From positions 12,629,820 to 12,693,819 of the forward strand of contig OY727096.1 of assembly GCA_963402885.1 (NCBI GenBank): a DNA stretch of 64,000 nucleotides, in the 5' to 3' direction. Shown one piece after another: positions 47,701 through 60,869 of the stretch. Numbering within the stretch: position 1 is the stretch's first letter; every line of letters starts with the position of its first letter. The notes under the pieces were generated by a model, which worked only from the letters and a program-made list of their open reading frames with translations, searched no databases and was not told where the DNA came from. Origin of the DNA: Antedon bifida (lineage: Eukaryota > Echinodermata > Crinoidea > Comatulida > Antedonidae). The translations under genes and the position numbers were made by a program.

Positions 47701-50700
47701 ACACAAAAACACCAAAGTGCTTAGAATAGCTTCAAATCGCATTTGGAGACGTTTTAGACCATTTTGTGATTTTCGAAAAAAGTTAACATAAAAACATCAA
47801 AGTGTACAGAATAGCTTCATATCGCATTTGGAGACGTTTTAGACCATTTTGTGATTTTCGAAAAAACTTGTTAACACAAAAACACCAAAGTGTACAGAAT
47901 AGTTTCAAATCGCATTTGGAGACGTTTTAGACCATTTTGTGATTTTCGAAAAAACTTTTCACACAAAAACATCAAAGTGTACAGAATAGCTTCAAATCGC
48001 ATTTGGAGACGTTTTAGACCATTTTGTGATTTTCGAAAAAACTTGTTAACATAAAAACATCAAAGTGTATAGAATAGCTTCAAATCGCATTTGGAGACGT
48101 TTTAGACCATTTTGTGATTTTCGAAAAAACTTTTTAACACAAAAACATCAAAGAGCACAAAATAGCTTAGAATAGCTTCAAATCGCATTTGGAGACGTTT
48201 TAGACCATTTTGTTATTTTCGAAAAAACTTAGTTACACAAAAACACCAAAGTGCTTAGAATAGCTTCAAATCGCATTTGGAGACGTTTTAGACCATTTTG
48301 TGATTTTCGAAAAAAGTTGTTAACATAAAAACATCAAAGTGTACAGAATAGCTTCATATCGCATTTGGAGACGTTTTAGACCATTTTGTGATTTTCGAAA
48401 AAACTTGTTAACACAAAAACACCAAAGTGTACAGAATAGTTTCAAATCGCATTTGGAGACGTTTTAGACCATTTTGTGATTTTCGAAAAAACTTTTCACA
48501 CAAAAACATCAAAGTGTACAGAATAGCTTCAAATCGCATTTGGAGACGTTTTAGACCATTTTGTGATTTTCGAAAAAACTTGTTAACATAAAAACATCAA
48601 AGTGTACAGAATAGCTTCAAATCGCATTTGGAGACGTTTTAGACCATTTTGTGATTTTCGAAAAAACTTTTTAACACAAAAACATCAAAGAGCACAAAAT
48701 AGCTTAATATCGTATTTAAAAACGTTTTAGACCATTTTGAGCATTTCGACAAACATTTTTTACACAAAACATCAAAGTGTACAGAATAGCTTCAAATCGC
48801 ATTTGGAGACGTTTTAGACCATTTTGTGATTTTCGAAAAAACTTGTTAACATAAAAACACCAAAGTGTTTAGAATAGCTTCAAATCGCATTTGGAGACGT
48901 TTTAGACCATTTTGTGATTTTCGAAAAAACTTGTTCACATAAAAACATCAAAGTGTACAGAATAGCTTCAAATCGCATTTGGAGACGTTTTAGACCATTT
49001 TGTGATTTTCGAAAAAACTTTTCACACATCAAACTTTTCACACATCAAAGAGCACAAAATAGCTTAATATCGTATTTAAAAACGTTTTAGACCATTTTGA
49101 GCATTTCGACAAAAATTTTTCACACAAAACATCAAAGTGTACAGAATAGCTTCAAATCGCATTTGGAGACGTTTTAGACCATTTTGTGATTTTCGAAAAA
49201 ACTTTTTAACACAAAAACACCAAAGTGCTTAGAATAGCTCCAAATCGCATTTGGAGACGTTTTAGACCATTTGGTGATTTTAGAAAAAAATTGTTCACAT
49301 AAAAACATCAAAGTGTACAGAATAGCTTCAAATCGCATTTGGAGACGTTTTAGACCATTTGGTGATTTTCGAAAAAAATTGTTCACATAAAAACATCAAA
49401 GTGTACAGAATAGCTTCAAATCGCATTTGGAGACCTTTTAGACCATTTTGTGATTTTCGAAAAAACTTGTTAAAATAAAAACATCAAAGTGTTCAGAATA
49501 GCTTGAAATCGCATTTGGAGACGTTTTAGACCATTTTGTGATTTTCGAAAAAACTTTTCACACAAAAACATCAAAGAGCACAAAATAGCTTAATATCGTA
49601 TTTAAAAACGTTTTAGACCATTTTGTGATTTTCGAAAAAACTTGTTAACATAAAAACACCAAAGTGCTTAGAATAGCTTCAAATCGCATTTGGAGACGTT
49701 TTAGACCATTTTGTGTTTTTCGAAAAAACTTGTTAACATAAAAACATCAAAGTGTTCAGAATAGCTTCAAATCGCATTTGGAGACGTTTTAGACCATTTT
49801 GTTATTTTCGAAAAAACTTAGTTACACAAAAACACCAAAGTGCTTAGAATAGCTTCAAATCGCATTTGGAGACGTTTTAGACCATTTTGTGATTTTCGAA
49901 AAAAGTTGTTAACATAAAAACATCAAAGTGTACAGAATAGCTTCATATCGCATTTGGAGACGTTTTAGACCATTTTGTGATTTTCGAAAAAACTTGTTAA
50001 CACAAAAACACCAAAGTGTACAGAATAGTTTCAAATCGCATTTGGAGACGTTTTAGACCATTTTGTGATTTTCGAAAAAACTTTTCACACAAAAACATCA
50101 AAGTGTACAGAATAGCTTCAAATCGCATTTGGAGACGTTTTAGACCATTTTGTGATTTTCGAAAAAACTTGTTAACATAAAAACATCAAAGTGTACAGAA
50201 TAGCTTCAAATCGCATTTGGAGACGTTTTAGACCATTTTGTGATTTTCGAAAAAACTTGTTAAAATAAAAACATCAAAGTGTTCAGAATAGCTTGAAATC
50301 GCATTTGGAGACGTTTTAGACCATTTTGTGATTTTCGAAAAAACTTTTCACACAAAAACATCAAAGAGCACAAAATAGCTTAATATCGTATTTAAAAACG
50401 TTTTAGACCATTTTGTGATTTTCGAAAAAACTTGTTAACATAAAAACACCAAAGTGCTTAGAATAGCTTCAAATCGCATTTGGAGACGTTTTAGACCATT
50501 TTGTGTTTTTCGAAAAAACTTGTTAACATAAAAACATCAAAGTGTTCAGAATAGCTTCAAATCGCATTTGGAGACGTTTTAGACCATTTTGTTATTTTCG
50601 AAAAAACTTAGTTACACAAAAACACCAAAGTGCTTAGAATAGCTTCAAATCGCATTTGGAGACGTTTTAGACCATTTTGTGATTTTCGAAAAAAGTTGTT

Positions 50701-53700
50701 AACATAAAAACATCAAAGTGTACAGAATAGCTTCATATCGCATTTGGAGACGTTTTAGACCATTTTGTGATTTTCGAAAAAACTTGTTAACACAAAAACA
50801 CCAAAGTGTACAGAATAGTTTCAAATCGCATTTGGAGACGTTTTAGACCATTTTGTGATTTTCGAAAAAACTTTTCACACAAAAACATCAAAGTGTACAG
50901 AATAGCTTCAAATCGCATTTGGAGACGTTTTAGACCATTTTGTGATTTTCGAAAAAACTTGTTAACATAAAAACATCAAAGTGTACAGAATAGCTTCAAA
51001 TCGCATTTGGAGACGTTTTAGACCATTTTGTGATTTTCGAAAAAACTTTTCACACAAAAACATCAAAGAGCACAAAATAGCTTAGAATAGCTTCAAATCG
51101 CATTTGGAGACGTTTTAGACCATTTTGTTATTTTCGAAAAAACTTAGTTACACAAAAACACCAAAGTGCTTAGAATAGCTTCAAATCGCATTTGGAGACG
51201 TTTTAGACCATTTTGTGATTTTCGAAAAAAGTTGTTAACATAAAAACATCAAAGTGTACAGAATAGCTTCATATCGCATTTGGAGACGTTTTAGACCATT
51301 TTGTGATTTTCGAAAAAACTTGTTAACACAAAAACATCAAAGTGTACAGAATAGCTTCAAATCGCATTTGGAGACGTTTTAGACCATTTTGTGATTTTCG
51401 AAAAAACTTGTTAACATAAAAACATCAAAGTGTACAGAATAGCTTCAAATCGCATTTGGAGACGTTTTAGACCATTTTGTGATTTTCGAAAAAACTTTTT
51501 AACACAAAAACACCAAAGTGCTTAGAATAGCTTCAAATCGCATTTGGAGACGTTTTAGACCATTTGGTGATTTTCGAAAAAACTTGTTAACATAAAAACA
51601 TCAAAGTGTACAGAATAGCTTCAAATCGCATTTGGAGACGTTTTAGACCATTTTGTGATTTTCGAAAAAACTTGTTAACATAAAAACATCAAAGTGTTCA
51701 GAATAGCTTGAAATCGCATTTGGAGACGTTTTAGACCATTTTGTGATTTTCGAAAAAACTTTTCACACAAAAACATCAAAGAGCACAAAATAGCTTAATA
51801 TCGTATTTAAAAACGTTTTAGACCATTTTGAGCATTTCGACAAAAATTTTTCACACAAAACATCAAAGTATACAGAATAGCTTCAAATCGCATTTTGAGA
51901 CGTTTTAGACCATTTTGTGATTTTCGAAAAAACTTGTTAACATAAAAACACCAAAGTGCTTAGAATAGCTTCAAATCGCATTTGGAGACGTTTTAGACCA
52001 TTTTGTGATTTTCGAAAAAACTTGTTAACATAAAAACATCAAAGTGTTCAGAATAGCTTCAAATCGCATTTGGAGACGTTTTAGACCATTTTGTTATTTT
52101 CGAAAAAACTTAGTTACACAAAAACACCAAAGTGCTTAGAATAGCTTCAAATCGCATTTGGAGACGTTTTAGACCATTTTGTGATTTTCGAAAAAAGTTG
52201 TTAACATAAAAACATCAAAGTGTACAGAATAGCTTCATATCGCATTTGGAGACGTTTTAGACCATTTTGTGATTTTCGAAAAAACTTGTTAACACAAAAA
52301 CACCAAAGTGTACAGAATAGTTTCAAATCGCATTTGGAGACGTTTTAGACCATTTTGTGATTTTCGAAAAAACTTTTCACACAAAAACATTTGGAGACGT
52401 TTTAGACCATTTTGTGATTTTCGAAAAAACTTGTTAACATAAAAACATCAAAGTGTACAGAATAGCTTCAAATCGCATTTGGAGACATTTTAGACCATTT
52501 TGTGATTTTCGAAAAAACTTTTCACACAAAAACATCAAAGAGCACAAAATAGCTTAGAATAGCTTCAAATCGCATTTGGAGACGTTTTAGACCATTTTGT
52601 TATTTTTGAAAAAACTTAGTTACACAAAAACACCAAAGTGCTTAGAATAGCTTCAAATCGCATTTGGAGACGTTTTAGACCATTTTGTGAATTTCGAAAA
52701 AAGTTGTTAACATAAAAACATCAAAGTGTACAGAATAGCTTCATATCGCATTTGGAGACGTTTTAGACCATTTTGTGATTTTCGGAAAAACTTGTTAACA
52801 CAAAAACACCAAAGTGTACAGAATAGCTTCAAATCGCATTTGGAGACGTTTTAGACCATTTTGTGATTTTCGAAAAAACTTTTCACACAAAAACATCAAA
52901 GAGCACAAAATAGCTTAATATCGTATTTAAAAACGTTTTAGACCATTTTGAGGATTTCGACAAAAATTATTCACACCAAACATCAAAGTGTACAGAATAG
53001 CTTCAAATCGCATTTGGAGACGTTTTAGACCATTTTGTGATTTTCGAAAAAACTTTTTAACACAAAAACACCAAAGTGCTTAGAATAGCTTGAAATCGCA
53101 TTTGGAGACGTTTTAGACCATTTTGTGATTTTCGAAAAAACTTTTCACACAAAAACATCAAAGAGCACAAAATAGCTTAATATCGTATTTAAAAACGTTT
53201 TAGACCATTTTGAGCATTTCGACAAAAATTTTTCACACAAAACATCAAAGTGTACAGAATAGCTTCAAATCGCATTTTGAGACGTTTTAGACCATTTTGT
53301 GATTTTCGAAAAAACTTGTTAACATAAAAACACCAAAGTGCTTAGAATAGCTTCAAATCGCATTTGGAGACGTTTTAGACCATTTTGTGATTTTCGAAAA
53401 AACTTGTTAACATAAAAACATCAAAGTGTTCAGAATAGCTTCAAATCGCATTTGGAGACGTTTTAGACCATTTTGTTATTTTCGAAAAAACTTAGTTACA
53501 CAAAAACACCAAAGTGCTTAGAATAGCTTCAAATCGCATTTGGAGACGTTTTAGACCATTTTGTGATTTTCGAAAAAAGTTGTTAACATAAAAACATCAA
53601 AGTGTACAGAATAGCTTCATATCGCATTTGGAGACGTTTTAGACCATTTTGTGATTTTCGAAAAAACTTGTTAACACAAAAACACCAAAGTGTACAGAAT

Positions 53701-56700
53701 AGTTTCAAATCGCATTTGGAGACGTTTTAGACCATTTTGTGATTTTCGAAAAAACTTTTCACACAAAAACATTTGGAGACGTTTTAGACCATTTTGTGAT
53801 TTTCGAAAAAACTTGTTAACATAAAAACATCAAAGTGTACAGAATAGCTTCAAATCGCATTTGGAGACATTTTAGACCATTTTGTGATTTTCGAAAAAAC
53901 TTTTCACACAAAAACATCAAAGAGCACAAAATAGCTTAGAATAGCTTCAAATCGCATTTGGAGACGTTTTAGACCATTTTGTTATTTTTGAAAAAACTTA
54001 GTTACACAAAAACACCAAAGTGCTTAGAATAGCTTCAAATCGCATTTGGAGACGTTTTAGACCATTTTGTGAATTTCGAAAAAAGTTGTTAACATAAAAA
54101 CATCAAAGTGTACAGAATAGCTTCATATCGCATTTGGAGACGTTTTAGACCATTTTGTGATTTTCGGAAAAACTTGTTAACACAAAAACACCAAAGTGTA
54201 CAGAATAGCTTCAAATCGCATTTGGAGACGTTTTAGACCATTTTGTGATTTTCGAAAAAACTTTTCACACAAAAACATCAAAGAGCACAAAATAGCTTAA
54301 TATCGTATTTAAAAACGTTTTAGACCATTTTGAGGATTTCGACAAAAATTATTCACACCAAACATCAAAGTGTACAGAATAGCTTCAAATCGCATTTGGA
54401 GACGTTTTAGACCATTTTGTGATTTTCGAAAAAACTTTTTAACACAAAAACACCAAAGTGCTTAGAATAGCTTCAAATCGCATTTGGAGACGTTTTAGAC
54501 CATTTGGTGATTTTCGAAAAAACTTGTTAACATAAAAACATCAAAGTGTACAGAATAGCTTCAAATCGCATTTGGAGACGTTTTAGACCATTTTGTGATT
54601 TTCGAAAAAACTTGTTAACATAAAAACATCAAAGTGTTCAGAATAGCTTGAAATCGCATTTGGAGACGTTTTAGACCATTTTGTGATTTTCGAAAAAACT
54701 CTTCACAAAAAAACATCAAAGAGCACAAAATAGCTTAATATCGTATTTAAAAACGTTTTAGACCATTTTGAGGATTTCGACAAAAAATTATTCACACCAA
54801 ACATCAAAGTGAACAGAATAGCTTCAAATCGCATTTGGACATGTTTTAGACCATTTTGTGATTTTCGAAAAAACTTGTTAACATAAAACCATCAAAGTGT
54901 ACAGAATAGCTTCAAATCGCATTTTGAGACATTTTAGAATATTTTGTGATTTTCGAAAAAACTTGGTTACACAAAAAAACCAAAGTGCTTAGAATAGCTT
55001 CAAATCGCATTTGGAGACGTTTTAGACCATTTTGAGCATTTCGACAAAAAATTTTTACACAAAACATCAAAGTGTACAGAATAGCTTACAATCGTATTTG
55101 GAGACGTTTTAGACCATTTTGTGATTTTGGAAAAAAGTTGTTAACATAAAAACATCAAAGTGTACAGAATAGCTTCAAATCGCATTTGGAGACGTTATAG
55201 ACCATTTTGAGCATTTCGACAAAAATTTTTTACACAAAACATCAAAGTGTACAGAATACCTTCAAATCGCATTTGGAGACGTTTTAGACCATTTTGTGAT
55301 TTTCGAAAAAACTTGTTAACATAAAAACACCAAAGTGTTTAGAATAGCTTCAAATCGCATTTGGAGACGTTTTAGACCATTTTGTGATTTTCGAAAAAAC
55401 TTGTTCACATAAAAACATCAAAGTGTACAGAATAGCTTCAAATCGCATTTGGAGACGTTTTAGACCATTTTGTGATTTTCGAAAAAACTTTTCACACATC
55501 AAACTTTTCACACATCAAAGAGCACAAAATAGCTTAATATCGTATTTAAAAACGTTTTAGACCATTTTGAGCATTTCGACAAAAATTTTTCACACAAAAC
55601 ATCAAAGTGTACAGAATAGCTTCAAATCGCATTTGGAGACGTTTTAGACCATTTTGTGATTTTCGAAAAAACTTTTTAACACAAAAACACCAAAGTGCTT
55701 AGAATAGGTCCAAATCGCATTTGGAGACGTTTTAGACCATTTGGTGATTTTCGAAAAAAATTGTTAACATAAAAACATCAAAGTGTACAGAATAGCTTCA
55801 AATCGCATTTGGAGACGTTTTAGACCATTTTGTGATTTTCGAAAAAACTTGTTAACATAAAAACATCAAAGTGTTCAGAATAGCTTGAAATCGCATTTGG
55901 AGACGTTTTAGACCATTTTGTGATTTTCGAAAAAACTTGTTCACATAAAAACATCAAAGTGTACAGAATAGCTTCAAATCGCATTTGGAGACGTTTTAGA
56001 CCATTTTGTGATTTTCGAAAAAACTTTTCACACATCAAACTTTTCACACATCAAAGAGCACAAAATAGCTTAATATCGTATTTAAAAACGTTTTAGACCA
56101 TTTTGAGCATTTCGACAAAAATTTTTCACACAAAACATCAAAGTGTACAGAATAGCTTCAAATCGCATTTGGAGACGTTTTAGACCATTTTGTGATTTTC
56201 GAAAAAACTTTTTAACACAAAAACACCAAAGTGCTTAGAATAGGTCCAAATCGCATTTGGAGACGTTTTAGACCATTTGGTGATTTTCGAAAAAAATTGT
56301 TAACATAAAAACATCAAAGTGTACAGAATAGCTTCAAATCGCATTTGGAGACGTTTTAGACCATTTTGTGATTTTCGAAAAAACTTGTTAACATAAAAAC
56401 ATCAAAGTGTTCAGAATAGCTTGAAATCGCATTTGGAGACGTTTTAGACCATTTTGTGATTTTCGAAAAAACTTTTCACACAAAAACATCAAAGAGCACA
56501 AAATAGCTTAATATCGTATTTAAAAACGTTTTAGACCATTTTGAGCATTTCGACAAAAAATTTTCACACAAAACATCAAAGTGTACAGAATAGCTTCAAA
56601 TCGCATTTTGAGACGTTTTAGACCATTTTGTGATTTTCGAAAAAACTTGTTAACATAAAAACACCAAAGTGCTTAGAATAGCTTCAAATCGCATTTGGAG

Positions 56701-57735
56701 ACGTTTTAGAACATTTTGTGATTTTCGAAAAAACTTGTTAACATAAAAACATCAAAGTGTTCAGAATAGCTTCAAATCGCATTTGGAGACGTTTTAGACC
56801 ATTTTGTTATTTTCGAAAAAACTTTGTTACACAAAAACACCAAAGTGCTTAGAATAGCTTCAAATCGCATTTGGAGACGTTTTAGACCATTTTGTGATTT
56901 TCGAAAAAACTTGTTAACACAAAAACACCAAAGTGTACAGAATAGTTTCAAATCGCATTTGGAGACGTTTTAGACCATTTTGTGATTTTCGAAAAAACTT
57001 TTCACACAAAAACATCAAAGTGTACAGAATAGCTTCAAATCGCATTTGGAGACGTTATAGACCATTTTGTGATTTTCGAAAAAAGTTGTTAACATAAAAA
57101 CATCAAAGTGTACAGAATAGCTTCAAATCGCATTTGGAGACGTTTTAGACCATTTTGTGATTTTCGAAAAAACTTTTCACACAAAAACATCAAAGAGCAC
57201 AAAATAGCTTAATATCGTATTTAAAAACGTTTTAGACCATTTTGAGCATTTCGACAAAAATTTTTCACACAAAACATCAAAGTGTACAGAATAGCTTCAA
57301 ATCGCATTTTGAGACGTTTTAGACCATTTTGTGATTTTCGAAAAAACTTGTTAACATAAAAACACCAAAGTGCTTAGAATAGCTTCAAATCGCATTTGGA
57401 GACGTTTTAGACCATTTTGTGATTTTCGAAAAAACTTAGTTACACAAAAACACCAAAGTGCTTAGAATAGCTTCAAATCGCATATGGAGACGTTTTAGAC
57501 CATTTTGTGATTTTCGAAAAAAGTTGTTAACATAAAAACATCAAAGTGTACAGAATAGCTTCATATCGCATTTGGAGACGTTTTAGACCATTTTGTGATT
57601 TTCGAAAAAACTTGTTAACACAAAAACACCAAAGTGTACAGAATAGTTTCAAATCGCATTTGGAGACGTTTTAGACCATTTTGTGATTTTCGAAAAAACT
57701 TTTCACACAAAAACATCAAAGTGTACAGAATAGCT
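47701..57735. repeat. Satellite DNA array (second copy of the left block)
   Basis: This is the same satellite and the same succession of variants as 1-10035, shifted by 47,700 bp. Rare variants are kept at the equivalent place: TAGAAAAAAA at 1571 and 49271, AGACCTTTTA at 1731 and 49431, the short monomer at 4690 and 52390, and CATATGGAG at 9781 and 57481. The array is continuous across 47700/47701 with no break in monomer phase, so the start of this copy can be recognised only by comparison with the beginning of the window. Confidence 0.97.
57731..57735. repeat. LINE target-site duplication, left (copy 2)
   Basis: Same TAGCT flank as in copy 1, carried along by the 47.7 kb duplication. Confidence 0.8.
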
Positions 57736-58040
57736 ATCAAGTCCGGAAGTGCATCAAGTGCAAAAATTATCCTGCACAGAATGTAAAGATTTTGCAACCT
57801 ACCTTCATACTACATTGTCAAATTTTGTATCATCATGAAGAGAAGGTAATAAGGATTCTGAATCAGTATTTGTTTTGGACATTTTTAGGGTAGTATTTTA
57901 TTTAATCAGTGATATGTTTTTGGTGCTTTGCTAGGCTCAGCCAAGCTAACACAATTCATTGACACCAGTGATTGGGCTTATCAAGCTAGGCTTTTGTTGC
58001 ACATTGCAGCCCTTTGTTATAACATTGCTCAGACCAAGCC
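57736..58040 (+). promoter_or_regulatory. LINE 5' leader (copy 2)
   Basis: Same 305 bp as copy 1, with CAAGCTA at 57942, 57982 and 58050. Promoter function is assumed from the family. Confidence 0.4.
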
Positions 58041-59201
58041 ATGGCTCACCAAGCTAGCCCACATAAGGATATGAATTCGCCACCTAAGTCTAGAAAAGAT
58101 CAGTTGTCGCATAAGCCTACTTCTCCACCTCATGAACCTCATGAACGTAGGTCTTCTACTAGGAGTTCACAAAATGTCACTACGTCAACAATTAAGTGCA
58201 TAGTAGGATGTAAACTTAGCTTTAATGCGAGCAATGGGAAGACGATGGAATGTTCTTTATGTAATGAACAGTATCATCGAGTATGCTTAAACCAGAAGCC
58301 CCAGTCTAACCCCAAAGTATGGTTTTGTGTTGACTGCCAGGCCCTACCAAGACTAGTAAAGGAGCTCACTCGCCAAAACAATCAGCAACAAGCTACATTA
58401 TCTAAGATGGCCGAAGACTTCACAGTGATTCTGAAACAACTAAATGATCAAAAATCATTAATCACAGAGCTGCAAAAGAAAGAAATTCAAGAAGTACCTC
58501 AACCACCTAATGAAACTAAAGCTGTCAACAAGAAATGCCTTCTAATTGGGGACTCGATGATACGGGATATTAGTGAAAGAGGTCTTGCAAACACGCAAGT
58601 TACTTGCTGTCGTGGTGCTAAAGTGAGTGATATTAAGAGCAATCTTGATAAGCCTGAATTATTTGATACCATCATTGTACACATTGGTACCAACAATTGC
58701 ACGACGGAAGAAGATCTACACCAAGGGATAAGCGATTATGAACAGATGATCAATGACGTCAAATCAAAATCACCAACAACAAATGTGATTTTGTCCACCA
58801 CATGCCCTCGTACTGATAAACTGGAACACCAGGAGAGAGTCGTTCGAATGAACAATAGCATTAAGGAAATTGCAACGAAAACAAATGTTCAAGTAGTTGA
58901 TAATGATGAGACCTTCTTGCTGAGAAATGGATCTGCTGCTCAATGGAACCTAAATGGTGGTGGATTACATCTATCGAGATCAGGAACGAGACTACTCCTC
59001 AGCAACATGAACGCAACCCATCCCATCATAAAACCAGCGTCTGCCAGATCAAATACCAAACAGTCACGAGGCCACTATGAACGTCATAACAATGCTCGTC
59101 ACCATCGACACTTTGAACACCAGCGAAACCCTCGTTTCAACAACAACAGACACGGCTATGGCTTACAGGACTACAGCCCTGCCCAGGATCGTCAAGCATA
59201 G
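58041..59201 (+). CDS. LINE ORF1: PHD finger plus SGNH/GDSL esterase protein (copy 2)
   Basis: The same 386-residue protein as copy 1, with no amino-acid difference: PHD finger at 53-99, coiled coil, SGNH domain with S172 and H310 but Gly at 307, and a basic tail. It stops at TAG 59199-59201 with ORF2 open in the same frame directly afterwards. As part of a duplicated block it gives no independent evidence for conservation of these features. Confidence 0.93.
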   Translation: MAHQASPHKDMNSPPKSRKDQLSHKPTSPPHEPHERRSSTRSSQNVTTSTIKCIVGCKLSFNASNGKTMECSLCNEQYHRVCLNQKPQSNPKVWFCVDCQALPRLVKELTRQNNQQQATLSKMAEDFTVILKQLNDQKSLITELQKKEIQEVPQPPNETKAVNKKCLLIGDSMIRDISERGLANTQVTCCRGAKVSDIKSNLDKPELFDTIIVHIGTNNCTTEEDLHQGISDYEQMINDVKSKSPTTNVILSTTCPRTDKLEHQERVVRMNNSIKEIATKTNVQVVDNDETFLLRNGSAAQWNLNGGGLHLSRSGTRLLLSNMNATHPIIKPASARSNTKQSRGHYERHNNARHHRHFEHQRNPRFNNNRHGYGLQDYSPAQDRQA

Positions 59202-60869
59202 GGACGCGCAAGCAACAATACAGCGGGAATAACTATAAAAAACAGTTTTGGGGGACTTACAGATGAACTTAATAATTCAATAACTGACTTACAGATAGAA
59301 ACTGATACAATAAACTCTGATTATAGCTCAAATAATGAAAGTGATTCAAAAAGAAGAAAACACAGACGACGTGGAAAGAAATATGGTAGATCAAAAACAA
59401 GCAAGTGTAGTAATATTAAAATAGTATTTAATAATATCAATAGGTTAACGTCTGTTAGACTCAATGAGATTGCTCATTTAATCAAAGAGAATAATGTTCA
59501 TGTTTTTGGCGTTGCAGAAACCTTTTTAACTAATGATAATAATATTAATATAGATGGTTATAATTGGTTTGGTAAATGTAGAAAACACAAGAGAGGAGGG
59601 GGTGTAGGTGCCTTTGTTGCGAAAGATATCACTATTTTAGATGACGATGTTTTTAATTGTAAATCCGATGACTACGAAAGAATTTGGGTAAAAGTGTGTT
59701 TTGATTCAAACACACCAGTGTATATATCGGTAGTATATTATCCTGTTAATGGAGTTGACAGTGAGAAATCAGATGAATTGACTAATCAATTATTATCAGA
59801 AGTTATCCAATTAGAAAATAATGCAGAAAATCATGAGCCTCTCATTCTGATAATGGGAGACTTTAATGGTAGAATTGGTCATGAAATTGCTAATGGTGAT
59901 CCACAGGTTAACAGTAATGGTAAGCGTTTACTACAATTTAAGGATGATTCAAATATGTTTATTTTAAACTGTAGTCCTTTATGTGAAGGGGTGGTTACTT
60001 GGTGCAAGGGTAATCAGAAAAGCACCATTGATTACATACTTTGTTCTAAAAATATGTTGAATAATGTAGTAAAGTTCATTGTTGATGAAGACAGAAAGCT
60101 AGGCACAGGAAGTGATCACAATAGCCTTTTGTTAGAACTAGATACTACCCTAATCACTCCTGTCAATCATCATTCTTATGCTAATCATGTATGGAATACT
60201 GCAGGTATTCAGGATTTTGTTAAGTATCAAGAAAATATTGAAAACAACTTTTCCAACTGGGATGCTGATGGCTTTAATAATGTTGATAACTTGTGGGAAT
60301 CCTGGAAATCTATTGTTGTTTCTTCAGCTAAGGATGGTATTGGTATTAAGAAATTAAGTAAAAAACGTAAACATTGGTTTGATAATGAAGTTAAAAAAGC
60401 AATAGCAGAACGAAGAGAGGCTGCTCGTGCTCATAGACGCTCAGTTAAATTAGATCCCAATTGTGTTCACACAGATAATCTGTGGCAATCTTATCAAGAA
60501 AAAAGGATACATGCCAAAAAACTTATATCTAAGAAAATTACTGAAACTAGGGTAAATAAATCGGTAGAGATTGCTAATAAAGGAGGACCATCCTGTAGGG
60601 ACTTTTGGAACATATTAAAAGGGTCTAATGACAAACGTAGTAAATCAGGCATTAATTGTGTAAAAATCCCAGAATCAGATGAAACTACTTGTGATAAAGG
60701 AAAAATACTTTATTTTGTTAAAGAGTATTGGGAGAACTTAGGTAAGGCTAATAACGATTATGATTGTTTTACATATTTAACAAAGCGGGCGGTTGATGAG
60801 ATGCGTTCTAAAACATTAGGTAATGATAACGATGACGAAAATTTACTATGTGACATTAATATAGACTGA
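59202..60869 (+). CDS. LINE ORF2 segment 1: APE-type endonuclease (copy 2)
   Basis: Identical to the copy 1 segment: in phase with ORF1 after TAG 59199-59201, no ATG before 59853, intact endonuclease motifs (AET, GDFN, IDYI, GSDH), and stop TGA 60867-60869 just before the reverse transcriptase in the +1 frame. Confidence 0.88.
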   Translation, partial: GRASNNTAGITIKNSFGGLTDELNNSITDLQIETDTINSDYSSNNESDSKRRKHRRRGKKYGRSKTSKCSNIKIVFNNINRLTSVRLNEIAHLIKENNVHVFGVAETFLTNDNNINIDGYNWFGKCRKHKRGGGVGAFVAKDITILDDDVFNCKSDDYERIWVKVCFDSNTPVYISVVYYPVNGVDSEKSDELTNQLLSEVIQLENNAENHEPLILIMGDFNGRIGHEIANGDPQVNSNGKRLLQFKDDSNMFILNCSPLCEGVVTWCKGNQKSTIDYILCSKNMLNNVVKFIVDEDRKLGTGSDHNSLLLELDTTLITPVNHHSYANHVWNTAGIQDFVKYQENIENNFSNWDADGFNNVDNLWESWKSIVVSSAKDGIGIKKLSKKRKHWFDNEVKKAIAERREAARAHRRSVKLDPNCVHTDNLWQSYQEKRIHAKKLISKKITETRVNKSVEIANKGGPSCRDFWNILKGSNDKRSKSGINCVKIPESDETTCDKGKILYFVKEYWENLGKANNDYDCFTYLTKRAVDEMRSKTLGNDNDDENLLCDINID